From: a virus
Strand: one strand, 5' to 3'
DNA: 25,636 nt
Virus record (IMG/VR): IMGVR_UViG_3300028129_001008
Span: 1-25,636 of that record
Shown here: positions 1 through 6,657 of the stretch, piece after piece
Numbering within the stretch: the first letter of the stretch is position 1
Layout of the letters: every line of letters begins with the position of its first letter
Position numbers and translations under genes: made by a program
Notes under the pieces: generated by a model
Database searches by the model: none
Told to the model about the DNA's origin: nothing
What the model saw: only the letters and a program-made list of their open reading frames with translations

Positions 1-10
1 CAAAACAAAG

Positions 11-196
11 ATGAGTAAGACAAATTTTAAAAAAGGTGACACGGTGTTGTTACAAGATGGGGCTAGACAAAGGTTAGCTGTAGTAGTTAAAGATGGTGTA
101 GACAATAAAAATAAAGTAAGAGTTAAACCTGCAGATTTTCCTTTTGAAATATCTGTTACTTTAGTGAAAAATGATAAACTTTACATAGTTGTCTAG
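11..196 (+). CDS. Small hypothetical protein (61 aa)
   Basis: Complete short gene with an A-rich leader directly before the ATG and a TAG stop. The product is small, basic and beta-rich: KKGD near the N-terminus, then alternating hydrophobic/charged stretches (LAVVVKDG, KVRVKPADFPFEI). The composition recalls small SH3/KOW-like folds, but no family signature is certain. It is followed by an 88-nt gap before the DGR-type target gene. Function unknown; reality is supported by length, clean start and stop, and codon use like its neighbours. Confidence 0.6.
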   Translation: MSKTNFKKGDTVLLQDGARQRLAVVVKDGVDNKNKVRVKPADFPFEISVTLVKNDKLYIVV

Positions 197-284
197 GTAT
201 AGTAAAAATTAAACAATGGGAAAACTGTTTCAGTCAGAGTATAAACAATGTCAAGAATGTAAATAAATTTAGAAAAATTAAATT

Positions 285-716
285 ATGGAAAAGTTATATA
301 CATTAAAACCAGAAGTGTTAAAGTATGTAAATACTGAATGTAGATCAGAAGGTACATTAGAATATTGGAAAAGTACTATATATAAAGAGTGTGCTTTAGA
401 AGAAATTAAGCAACCTCTTGTGTTGTCTAAACAAATTAATATAGAAATACATCCTGAAGAAAAAGAACTGACGTGGGATGATTCTATAGAATATTGTAAA
501 AATTTAAGTGAAGGTTGGAGGTTACCTACTATACAAGAATTATGGTACATTTCTGAAGATTGTAATTTAAAAAAAGAATTTAGTCATAAAGACTATTGGA
601 GTAGTACGGAGGACGCCAGCCTCTACCTCGCGTGGCTCTTCTCCTTCCTCAATGGGAGTGCCTCCAGCTACGATAAGGACTACGCCTACTATGTGCGTGC
701 AGTTAGAGATATATGA
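285..716 (+). CDS. DUF1566/C-type-lectin-like protein, probable DGR target
   Basis: 143-aa protein. Residues about 60-140 match the DUF1566/Lcl C-terminal, FGE-like C-type lectin fold: LTWDDSIEYCKNL (about 64-76), GWRLPTIQELWYI (about 79-91), YWSSTE (about 104-109) and a closing YYVRAVR (135-141). These blocks are typical of displayed variable proteins of gut Bacteroidetes and their phages. Between YWSSTE and YVRAVR the DNA changes sharply to about 58% GC with nearly all codons ending in C, as expected of a DGR variable region copied from an AAC-rich template. Residues 1-60 match nothing I recognise and may be an anchoring or assembly segment. There is no signal peptide, so it is likely a virion or intracellular binding protein. 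No tail genes lie nearby. Start: ATG after an A/T-rich leader; stop TGA. Confidence 0.82.
   Translation: MEKLYTLKPEVLKYVNTECRSEGTLEYWKSTIYKECALEEIKQPLVLSKQINIEIHPEEKELTWDDSIEYCKNLSEGWRLPTIQELWYISEDCNLKKEFSHKDYWSSTEDASLYLAWLFSFLNGSASSYDKDYAYYVRAVRDI
606..704 (+). other. Candidate DGR variable region (VR)
   Basis: About 99 nt at the 3' end of the lectin-like gene, 57 of 99 bases G or C, in a window near 30% GC. Of the 26 codons at 612-689, 19 end in C (GAC, GCC, CTC, TAC, TCC, TTC, AGC). That is the set reached by changing the two adenines of AAC template codons. Interspersed invariant codons (GCG TGG, AAT GGG, AAG) and the closing TAT GTG CGT GCA fit the conserved scaffold of Bacteroidetes DGR lectin targets. 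No second copy (template repeat) and no reverse transcriptase were noticed in the window. Confidence 0.75.
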
Positions 717-728
717 ATAAATAAGACC

Positions 729-920
729 ATGAACAGTTATAAATTAAATAGTATTATAGCAGGTGCTACAAGATATTCTATTTGTAAATTTTTAGGAATA
801 GAACATGCTGCTATATACAAAGAAGTAAAAAGTATTACACCAACTGGTATAGTAACTACTAAGGATAATAAGAAGTATCAAATAACATTAGAACATATTA
901 AAACAAAAAGAGAATTATGA
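729..920 (+). CDS. Small hypothetical protein (63 aa)
   Basis: Starts 12 nt after the lectin-like gene. Its stop overlaps the next start as ATGA, indicating translational coupling with the secreted protein downstream. Residues 15-35 (RYSICKFLGIEHAAIYKEVKS) are helical and the rest is beta-like (TGIVTTKDNKKYQITLEHI), compatible with a tiny regulator, but no family is recognised. It is too short, and not helical enough, to be the DGR accessory protein Avd. Confidence 0.55.
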   Translation: MNSYKLNSIIAGATRYSICKFLGIEHAAIYKEVKSITPTGIVTTKDNKKYQITLEHIKTKREL

Positions 921-1300
921 AAAAAATATTAACTATACTTTTAATACTATGTAGTCTAAATAGTGTATCACAAAGTAGATTAGGTTTTACTTATGATGAA
1001 ATATATAATGAATTTCCTGATAAAGTAACAAATTTTGAATTCAGACAGAATATACTGCTCAAATTTGAATTTTTTGAATTATATCATGTATTTGATAAAA
1101 ATGGTTATTGTTACTTATCTACAGTATTTGTCTCAGATGTAAAATCAGCTCAGTATTTTATAAACAAATATAATACTGAAATGGTGACTATATCAAAAGG
1201 TAATTGGGCATTTGTAGCAGAAGGTTTCAATATATATTGTGAACAAACATATTCAGAAGAAATTGATCGGGTAATGTTTATTTGGAAATATGATCAATAA
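917..1300 (+). CDS. Secreted hypothetical protein with N-terminal signal peptide
   Basis: 127 aa. The N-terminus is a classic signal peptide: MKK, a hydrophobic core ILTILLILC, then polar NSVSQS. A signal peptidase I site near residues 17-19 is likely; the Cys at residue 12 lacks the small residue before it that a lipobox needs. The mature part (LGFTYDEIYNEFPD, then YINKYN-like and YSEEIDRVMFIWKYDQ) is mixed alpha/beta and resembles small secreted proteins of Bacteroidetes, without a named family. Coupled by an ATGA overlap to the preceding small gene. A phage-encoded exported protein would act in the periplasm or cell envelope, for example in lysis timing or superinfection immunity; this role is inference. 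Confidence 0.62.
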   Translation: MKKILTILLILCSLNSVSQSRLGFTYDEIYNEFPDKVTNFEFRQNILLKFEFFELYHVFDKNGYCYLSTVFVSDVKSAQYFINKYNTEMVTISKGNWAFVAEGFNIYCEQTYSEEIDRVMFIWKYDQ

Positions 1301-1323
1301 GTTAAACTTAATATAGTATTAAA

Positions 1324-2565
1324 ATGAAAAATCAATTAATATTTAGTAATAATGGTATATTATCAGAAATTGATATTACTACTATGGGAGATTCAGTAAA
1401 AAAAACCGATGATTCTAAAATAGGTCAATTTGACTCAGGATTAAAGTATGCAGTAGCTATACTATTAAGAAATAATGTGGAATTTTACATTGAGTCTGGT
1501 AATAACATATACAAATTTGATAAAGTTGTTAAAGTAGACCCTATTACAGGTAAACAAAAAACATTAATTCAAGTAATAAATACAGATTTTTCTGATGAAG
1601 GATCACATGTTACAACTAGAACTACAACAGCATTTGCTGTTAATTTAGGTTATGACTGGGAGTTTTGGATGGCTATCAGAGAATTATATAGCAATTGCTT
1701 AGATGAAAATGGTGTTGTAGAAGAAACTTATAACTATAACTATGATACAAAAATTGTGATCAAAATTAATGATGCTATTCAAAATGTACTTGATAATTTT
1801 AATAATTATTTCTTCAAAGGTGAGTATATCTATAGTACTGATAAAATTAAAATAGCTCGTAATGAGTTACCTGGACAACCTTTTACAATTTACAAGAATG
1901 GTATTCAAGTGTATTCAAATCCTAATAGAAAGTCTAAGTATGTATATGACCACATGTTAGCAGAATTAGATGAAATGCGTGTTATACGTAACAGAAGTTC
2001 ATCAGAAATACAAATATCGTATGCTATACGTGAGTGTAATGATGTATCATTTATTATGGATTTTCTTAATAATTATGACCATGAGCTACATGATTCAAGA
2101 TTATGTGGGTACGGTAATTTTTCTGATGAATGGGTTAGTGTAGTCAATAGCATGTACAACAATGAAACTTTACCTGCTATACATTCAGAAATGTTTGATG
2201 ACATAACTGCTGATTCTCGTTTTAGAATAGGGAAGAAAAGGTTAAGTGAATCTGAACATTGGCTCAGTAACAAAATAGAAATAAATATTGTTACTCCTAA
2301 TTTAAGTGTTCCTGTTGAATTATCATTTGAAGCATCTGTTATACAAATAGCTAAAGAGAGTGGTATAGAAGTATTATTTCCTGTATTTGAAGCATCTATT
2401 AATTCATCTACACAAGTAGTTGCTGATATGGATGACATGTGTTTATACATAAACAGTACGTTCTCTAAAGATGATTTATGGCAACTCTTGAAAGAAATAT
2501 ACAGGTTGGAAAAAAAAGAAAATTCTCAAATCTGGAAAGATTATGTGAAATTGTTAAATAAATAA
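1324..2565 (+). CDS. Putative GHKL/HATPase-like ATP-binding protein
   Basis: 413 aa with no obvious named family. Two stretches resemble GHKL ATPase boxes. SKIGQFDSGLKYA (about 31-43) looks like the G2 loop (GxFGxGxK) of Hsp90/MutL/histidine-kinase-type ATPases. AIRELYSNCLDE (about 117-128) looks like the N box (ELxxNxxDE) that holds Mg-ATP. Their order is reversed from canonical GHKL proteins, so either one match is fortuitous or the fold is permuted. The C-terminal half (about 200-413) is unassigned and ends in a Lys/Glu-rich helix. It stands alone, with 23 nt before it and the HNH gene after it. Codon use matches the flanks. Confidence 0.5.
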   Translation: MKNQLIFSNNGILSEIDITTMGDSVKKTDDSKIGQFDSGLKYAVAILLRNNVEFYIESGNNIYKFDKVVKVDPITGKQKTLIQVINTDFSDEGSHVTTRTTTAFAVNLGYDWEFWMAIRELYSNCLDENGVVEETYNYNYDTKIVIKINDAIQNVLDNFNNYFFKGEYIYSTDKIKIARNELPGQPFTIYKNGIQVYSNPNRKSKYVYDHMLAELDEMRVIRNRSSSEIQISYAIRECNDVSFIMDFLNNYDHELHDSRLCGYGNFSDEWVSVVNSMYNNETLPAIHSEMFDDITADSRFRIGKKRLSESEHWLSNKIEINIVTPNLSVPVELSFEASVIQIAKESGIEVLFPVFEASINSSTQVVADMDDMCLYINSTFSKDDLWQLLKEIYRLEKKENSQIWKDYVKLLNK

Positions 2566-2575
2566 AATATAAAAT

Positions 2576-2920
2576 ATCAATAAAGGTCAGTTCATAAAAG
2601 GAAATAAACCTTGGAATAAAGGTTTAAAAGGTTTAAGAGTATCTCCTAAAACAGAATTTAAGAAAGATCAATTTGTAGGTAAAAATCATCCAAGCTGGAA
2701 AGGTGGTGTACAAAACAATAAAAAAGATTGTGTACATTTGTGGGATAGTAAAAACAAAAGGAAACGTAGACCTAGACACATATGGGAAAAAGCAAATGGT
2801 ATTATCCCTAAAGGTTATGTCATCTTCCATATTGATGGAAATAAACATAATGATAACCTTTCCAATCTAAAAGCTATTTCCAGATTAGAACTTTTAAAAC
2901 ATAATAGAAATGAAAAATAA
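2576..2920 (+). CDS. HNH homing-type endonuclease; start codon apparently lost (ATC)
   Basis: The frame is open from 2573. Residues after 2576 read INKGQFIKGNKPWNKG, then PKTEFKK, NHPSWKGG, and an HNH core RHIWEKANG, IPKGYVIFHIDGNKHNDN, LSNLKAIS. This is the layout of small phage HNH (HNH_3-type) endonucleases, which usually begin with M just before KGQF-like residues. At that place there is ATC, not ATG. The first ATG (2738) would remove the N-terminal DNA-binding half and leave a 60-aa HNH core. Either ATC is used as a rare start, or the gene is inactivated by a single start-codon change. The catalytic His/Asn residues (HIDGN, NL) are intact. It overlaps the lipoprotein gene by 11 nt. Free-standing homing endonucleases are common selfish genes in phages. 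Confidence 0.7.
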   Translation: MNKGQFIKGNKPWNKGLKGLRVSPKTEFKKDQFVGKNHPSWKGGVQNNKKDCVHLWDSKNKRKRRPRHIWEKANGIIPKGYVIFHIDGNKHNDNLSNLKAISRLELLKHNRNEK

Positions 2921-3035
2921 AATAATATTATTAGTATCACTACTTTTTATACTTGCTTCATGTATATCTCAAAAAGAAATTTATAACACTTATACAAAAG
3001 GTGGTCCTGTAATATTTAAAAACCAAATAAAATGA
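2910..3035 (+). CDS. Small lipoprotein (41 aa)
   Basis: ATG at 2910 lies inside the end of the HNH frame, and the TGA at 3033 overlaps the helicase start (ATGA). The protein opens MKNKIILLVSLLFILASC: a basic start, a hydrophobic core and a textbook lipobox LASC with the lipidated Cys at residue 18. Only about 23 residues follow (ISQKEIYNTY, then KGGPVIF). A membrane-anchored micro-lipoprotein is expected, facing the periplasm. In phages such proteins often serve superinfection exclusion or lysis; no homolog is recognised, so that role is inference. The perfect lipobox and tight packing support a real gene. Confidence 0.68.
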   Translation: MKNKIILLVSLLFILASCISQKEIYNTYTKGGPVIFKNQIK

Positions 3036-4129
3036 CAAGAGAAGAAATTCAGGAAGCAGCACTAAAGGCTGTAAAAGGGAAATCAAAAGCTGGTTTAGCA
3101 TTAGCAACAGGTGTTGGTAAAACACTTGTTGGTTTAAAACATTTAGAACAACATTTAGAAATAGGAACTCGTGTTTTATTAGTAGGACCAAAAAAAGCAA
3201 TATATAAATCATGGATTAATGAAGCTGCAAAATTTAATAAAACACATTTAATGAACAGTGTTCATTTTGTTACGTATTTAAGTTTAACTAAAACAAATCC
3301 TAAAGATTTTGACATAGTATATTTAGATGAAGCACATAGTTTATTAGATTCACATAAAGAGTTTTTAGAAAATTATAATGGTCTTATATTAGGTTTAACA
3401 GGAACGCCTCCTAAAAATAAAATGAGTGAAAAAGGAATCTTGATGAATCAATATTATCCTATTCAATATGAATATTTAACGGATGATGCTATAAATGACG
3501 GAATACTTAATAACTATAAAATTATAGTACACGAGTTAAAATTAGATAACGTAAACAAAAATGTAGAATCAGGTAAACATAAAAAGTTTTATACTACTGA
3601 ATTAGCAAATTATAATTATTGGACAAACAGATTAGAAAATGCAAATTATGGTAAGGAATCTACAATTTGCAGAATAATGAGAATGAAAGCAATGATGGGA
3701 TACAAATCAAAAGAAAAGTATACTCAAAAACTTATTCAAGCTATTAAATCTAAAACTATCATATTTGCTAATACACAAGACCAAGCTGAAAGATTATGTA
3801 AACATAGTTATCATAGTGAAAATCCAAAATCTGATGAAAACTTAGAAAAGTTTCAATCAGGTGAAGTAAAGCTTTTGTCTTGTGTTTTACAATTAAGTGA
3901 AGGTATAAACATATTTGAATTAAGACAAGGTGTAATACTTCATGCTTATGGTAATGAAAGAAAAGCTGCTCAAAGAATTGGTAGATGTTTACGTCTCAAT
4001 CCTGATGAAACAGCAATGATACACATACTTTGTTATAAAGGTACAGTAGATGAAAAATGGGTTGTTGATGCATTATCAACGTTTGATCAAACAAAAATAG
4101 AATGGAAAAATTATAATATAACATTATGA
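3032..4129 (+). CDS. SF2 DNA helicase (DEAH-box, UvsW/Rad25-like)
   Basis: 365-aa superfamily 2 helicase with compact domains. Motif I/Walker A ATGVGKT (25-31), Ia-like LLVGPKKAIYKSW (about 49-61), motif II DEAH (99-102), motif III TGTPP (123-127), motif IV-like KTIIFANTQDQAERL, motif V QLSEGINIF, and motif VI QRIGRCLR (314-321) with its arginine fingers. No accessory domain is visible. The likely role is ATP-driven DNA unwinding or branch migration in replication and recombination. Its start overlaps the lipoprotein stop and its stop overlaps the next start (ATGA on both sides), implying coupled translation. Confidence 0.92.
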   Translation: MTREEIQEAALKAVKGKSKAGLALATGVGKTLVGLKHLEQHLEIGTRVLLVGPKKAIYKSWINEAAKFNKTHLMNSVHFVTYLSLTKTNPKDFDIVYLDEAHSLLDSHKEFLENYNGLILGLTGTPPKNKMSEKGILMNQYYPIQYEYLTDDAINDGILNNYKIIVHELKLDNVNKNVESGKHKKFYTTELANYNYWTNRLENANYGKESTICRIMRMKAMMGYKSKEKYTQKLIQAIKSKTIIFANTQDQAERLCKHSYHSENPKSDENLEKFQSGEVKLLSCVLQLSEGINIFELRQGVILHAYGNERKAAQRIGRCLRLNPDETAMIHILCYKGTVDEKWVVDALSTFDQTKIEWKNYNITL

Positions 4130-4638
4130 CAAAAGAATACAACAACAATCTTTTCTTACTTAGAGGTTTTGTAAAATTATCAAGCGTTATTAATGATATT
4201 GATGACTTACAAGACATGTCAAAATATGGAAAGTTAATAAAAAAAGAACTTAACATTTTCCAAGATTGGGTTGAAGATTACATGAAAGGTCCTTTAAACA
4301 GTTTTGGAAAAGTTGACATAACTTGTTTATATGATCTTATAGTAAAATTTGATAATCTTGAAAATTCTATATTTATTGAAAATGAGTATAAAACTAAAGT
4401 CAATCTTGTATATGCAAAAATGATGTCTGCTCTTAATGATCTAAATAAATTAGAACATGAGTTCAAAAGTTATGTGTATAAATTAATAGTTAAACTTGAA
4501 AGATTTAAATCATCTAAATTTATAGTATCAGAAACTTTGTTTATTGATAAACATGGTAATACTATTCAAAAAATTGTAGATGTTATTGATGAAATGGGAA
4601 TGAAAATATTATTTGATCCTAAGACAAAAATTGACTAA
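4126..4638 (+). CDS. Hypothetical helical protein (170 aa)
   Basis: Coupled by ATGA to the SF2 helicase. It is predominantly alpha-helical with long amphipathic stretches (about 75-135, ending LERFKSS), followed by a C-terminal segment with beta character (FIVSETLFIDKHGNTIQKIVDVIDE). There are no catalytic signatures. The position suggests a replication-associated accessory factor, but nothing in the sequence fixes a function. Confidence 0.65.
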   Translation: MTKEYNNNLFLLRGFVKLSSVINDIDDLQDMSKYGKLIKKELNIFQDWVEDYMKGPLNSFGKVDITCLYDLIVKFDNLENSIFIENEYKTKVNLVYAKMMSALNDLNKLEHEFKSYVYKLIVKLERFKSSKFIVSETLFIDKHGNTIQKIVDVIDEMGMKILFDPKTKID

Positions 4639-4650
4639 ATTAGAATAAAA

Positions 4651-4899
4651 ATGGTTTTGGAAAAAACACACGATTTAACACTTTTAAATGATAACACAAA
4701 TGATATGCTATATGTAATGGCTTGTGTTATCAAAATATGTAAGATGGAAGCTCTTCAAGCAGAACAATGTGTAATGCTAGCACATTATAAAAAAAGTTAT
4801 AAGATTGCTTCCGGTGATTTTGATAACATTTTTGAAATGCATAAAGATTTATCTGATTTAAACATAAATTCAGAAATAAATGAAATTAGTCTGTATTAA
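4651..4899 (+). CDS. clpS: ClpS-like N-degron adaptor
   Basis: 82 aa, close to the ClpS core domain length. It aligns by eye to the Bacteroidetes ClpS pattern: LLNDNTND (11-18) for the ligand-binding LxNDDxNT loop, VIKICKMEALQAEQCVMLAHYK (26-47) for the VCxHTAEQAEQCALIVHYKG helix, then GDFDNIFEMHKDLSDLNI (55-72). The Asn13, Asp14 and His45 equivalents of the residues that hold the alpha-amino group of N-degrons are kept. ClpS passes N-degron substrates to ClpAP (or ClpC-type) protease, so the protein could redirect host proteolysis or protect phage proteins. The usual extended N-terminal tail that controls delivery is almost absent (about 8 residues). It overlaps the next gene by 20 nt. Confidence 0.78.
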   Translation: MVLEKTHDLTLLNDNTNDMLYVMACVIKICKMEALQAEQCVMLAHYKKSYKIASGDFDNIFEMHKDLSDLNINSEINEISLY

Positions 4900-5140
4900 T
4901 GATTCAAATAAGCCTGATAAAATACCCTTAGAAGACTGGCCTAAAAAAAACAGTTTTTACACTCCTATTAAGATTGTAAGAATGGGTATACAAAAAGACA
5001 AATATGGGGTGTTATTAAAAGAAATAAATTTAAAACCTTCAGCTTTCCCTTATGAATATTATGATCTTGCAAGGTTTAGTCCTCATGATGAAGAAGATAA
5101 TATTTTAAAAGAATTAGAAGAGCTGGAATTAACTATATAA
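4880..5140 (+). CDS. Conserved small phage protein of unknown function (86 aa)
   Basis: Starts MKLVCINDSNKPDKIPLEDW and continues to SAFPYEYYDLARFSP and an acidic tail (EEDNILKELEELE). This VCINDSNKP ... FPYEYF ... RF pattern recurs in small proteins of Bacteroidetes phages and prophages, as far as I recognise. It has a beta-rich, SH3-like appearance and no catalytic motif. The start lies within the 3' end of the ClpS-like gene, pointing to coupled expression. Confidence 0.7.
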   Translation: MKLVCINDSNKPDKIPLEDWPKKNSFYTPIKIVRMGIQKDKYGVLLKEINLKPSAFPYEYYDLARFSPHDEEDNILKELEELELTI

Positions 5141-5142
5141 CT

Positions 5143-5619
5143 ATGAGTTATGAAAGTCTAGATATATTTAATTATATTGAGGAAAAACTTAAAATTCAAA
5201 AAACAAGGAAAAGAGTATATTTAGAAAAAAGAAATTATCTAATATATATATTATATCATAAGTTCTTTTATACAGAAGAAGTTTTAGCTGAATATTTTCA
5301 AATTGATCATTCTTCAATAAATTATGTAAAAAGAACTTTTAATGATTTATTAACTTTTCCTACTTCTGGATTTAAAGAAAATCTTAAAGAGTTATTTATA
5401 TTATTCCCTATTGATTTTGAACATCGTATTGTGACAAACAAAATTAAGTTAAAATCTCACATAAACATTAAAAATATTGGTGTTCTACAAAAATTTAGAG
5501 AATACTGTGAAATAACTGAAACTCAACCTACTGAAGTTATTGATGGTTTATTAGATAAAGTTTTAACAGCTGAATTAAAAAAATTAAAAGTAAAACAAAA
5601 AAAGGAAAATAATGGGTAG
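5143..5619 (+). CDS. DnaA domain IV-like DNA-binding protein
   Basis: 158 aa. Residues 29-66 follow the DnaA C-terminal helix-turn-helix: KRNYLIYILYHKFFYTEEVLAEYF, then IDHSSINYVKR, where DHSSI (55-59) occupies the place of the DnaA signature DHTT(V/I). The AAA+ part of DnaA is absent. A second helical element near the C-terminus (about 112-150) and a Lys-rich tail could add DNA contacts. It may bind specific sites as an initiator, or act as a repressor or decoy for DnaA boxes. It starts 2 nt after the preceding stop and its end overlaps the next gene by 8 nt. Confidence 0.62.
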   Translation: MSYESLDIFNYIEEKLKIQKTRKRVYLEKRNYLIYILYHKFFYTEEVLAEYFQIDHSSINYVKRTFNDLLTFPTSGFKENLKELFILFPIDFEHRIVTNKIKLKSHINIKNIGVLQKFREYCEITETQPTEVIDGLLDKVLTAELKKLKVKQKKENNG

Positions 5620-5830
5620 AGTAAAAGAATTATATTTTAATATTATTCAAGAATATGGATCAGTTGATCAAATACCTGAAGGTTTAACAATATCTGAATT
5701 TTTATCAATTATAAATAAAAAAAAGACAAATGAAGCTTTGGAAAATGAGATTGTATCAACTAGGTTTACTAATGGTATTCATAATAATTTATGTGATGCC
5801 TCCAATAGTAGGAATAATATTGTTCATTAA
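5612..5830 (+). CDS. Hypothetical protein (72 aa)
   Basis: Begins inside the last codons of the DnaA-like gene. Residues 1-35 (VKELYFNIIQEYGSVDQIPEGLTISEFLSII) look helical and folded; the C-terminal half is Asn-rich and low in complexity (NGIHNNLCDASNSRNNIVH). No family is recognised. The overlapping arrangement supports translation from a common message. Confidence 0.5.
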   Translation: MGRVKELYFNIIQEYGSVDQIPEGLTISEFLSIINKKKTNEALENEIVSTRFTNGIHNNLCDASNSRNNIVH

Positions 5831-5841
5831 TTTTATGAAAA

Positions 5842-5997
5842 ATGTATAATACACAATTAAAAGTAAGAGTAGGTGATAAAATAACACCTGTAATGAAACA
5901 AAAAAATAAGTTACGTAAGAAAATATTTTTAAAGAATATTTTCATCTTAAAAAAAGAAAAACTGACAACATATCATAATAACCCTGAATTTGATTAA
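5842..5997 (+). CDS. Small basic protein (51 aa)
   Basis: An ATG after an A-rich leader opens a 51-aa frame ending at TAA, 2 nt before the next ATG. The product is very basic in the middle (MKQKNKLRKKIFLKN) and begins with a short beta-like stretch (LKVRVGDKITPV). It fills the gap between two genes exactly and matches their spacing, which is the main support. Function unknown; nucleic acid binding is possible from charge alone. Confidence 0.5.
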   Translation: MYNTQLKVRVGDKITPVMKQKNKLRKKIFLKNIFILKKEKLTTYHNNPEFD

Positions 5998-5999
5998 TA

Positions 6000-6251
6000 A
6001 TGACGGAAACTGAAATGATAGATGCAGGCTTTGAAAAAGTCCTTGTAACTAAAGAAGACTCTGGTAATGATAATGATTATTATTTTTACAGAATTTTGAT
6101 TAATAATACAATTTTAATCAGTAGTGATGAAAGTGATATGGTAAAAAATAATGATTATCACTTACATATATATGAATTAAATATTATAATAAAATTAATA
6201 GAAGACTATAATACTTTTATTGATTTCATTAAAAAATTAGTTAAAAAATAA
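6000..6251 (+). CDS. Conserved small phage protein of unknown function (83 aa)
   Basis: Acidic N-terminal half (AGFEKVLVTKEDSGNDNDYYFYRI) and a helical C-terminus (LIEDYNTFIDFIKKLVKK). The GF..VTKE..........FY pattern also appears in the broken frame at 22567-22753, so the two appear to be paralogs, one intact and one decayed. No enzymatic motif is visible. Confidence 0.62.
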   Translation: MTETEMIDAGFEKVLVTKEDSGNDNDYYFYRILINNTILISSDESDMVKNNDYHLHIYELNIIIKLIEDYNTFIDFIKKLVKK

Positions 6252-6270
6252 ACATAAATAATAAAAAAAT

Positions 6271-6657
6271 ATGTTCAATGCAAAATTTATAAAAAAGAAT
6301 GGTAAAATTACTTACCAAGAAGAAAAAGATGGTGTAAAATATAAAACTTTTGTTAATAAGCTCCCAGAAGGTGCTGTAGTTGAAATGTTTATAAGCTTAG
6401 ACACTGAAAAAGGTTCATACGCTCAAATATCAAAAATTCATGCTTCAATACGTGAATTATCTAAAGAATCCGGATACACTTTTGAAGAAATGAAAAAGTT
6501 AGTTAAAGAAAGTGCAGGTTTGTCATTTATAGTGAAGGATGATGGTAAAGATGAACACTTGACAAAATCTTTTGCTGAATGTACTAAAGATGAATTGTCA
6601 AGTGTTATACAATCTTGTATTGAGATTGGTATGAATTACAACCTTAATCTAGGCTAG
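6271..6657 (+). CDS. Hypothetical protein, possibly NinB-like recombination factor
   Basis: 128 aa. After a beta-rich N-terminal part (KFIKKNGKITYQ, LPEGAVVEMFISL) comes KIHASIRELSKESGYTFEEMKKLVKE (about 54-79) and a closing KSFAECTKDELSSVIQSCIEIG (about 104-125). The 'H.xIRELa..tG.t.eE.K..vK ... KS...ls..E...vI' arrangement recalls phage NinB-type and related small recombination proteins; this is a weak, pattern-level match. It ends in TAG and overlaps the minus-strand gene tail-to-tail by 14 nt. Confidence 0.6.
   Translation: MFNAKFIKKNGKITYQEEKDGVKYKTFVNKLPEGAVVEMFISLDTEKGSYAQISKIHASIRELSKESGYTFEEMKKLVKESAGLSFIVKDDGKDEHLTKSFAECTKDELSSVIQSCIEIGMNYNLNLG

Noticed and set aside
1-18. 18-nt identity between the window start and 22466-22483 (leader plus ATGAGTAA)
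   Set aside because: Both are A-rich start regions of small MSK proteins; in DNA this AT-rich the match is not convincing as a repeat.
216-266. 16-aa frame MGKLFQSEYKQCQECK with a CxxC in the gap before the DGR target
   Set aside because: Too short and no partner half of a metal site; nothing supports expression.
278-550. Minus-strand frame of 90 aa across the lectin-like gene
   Set aside because: Shadow of the + strand gene, with no domain pattern and no spacing to a neighbour.
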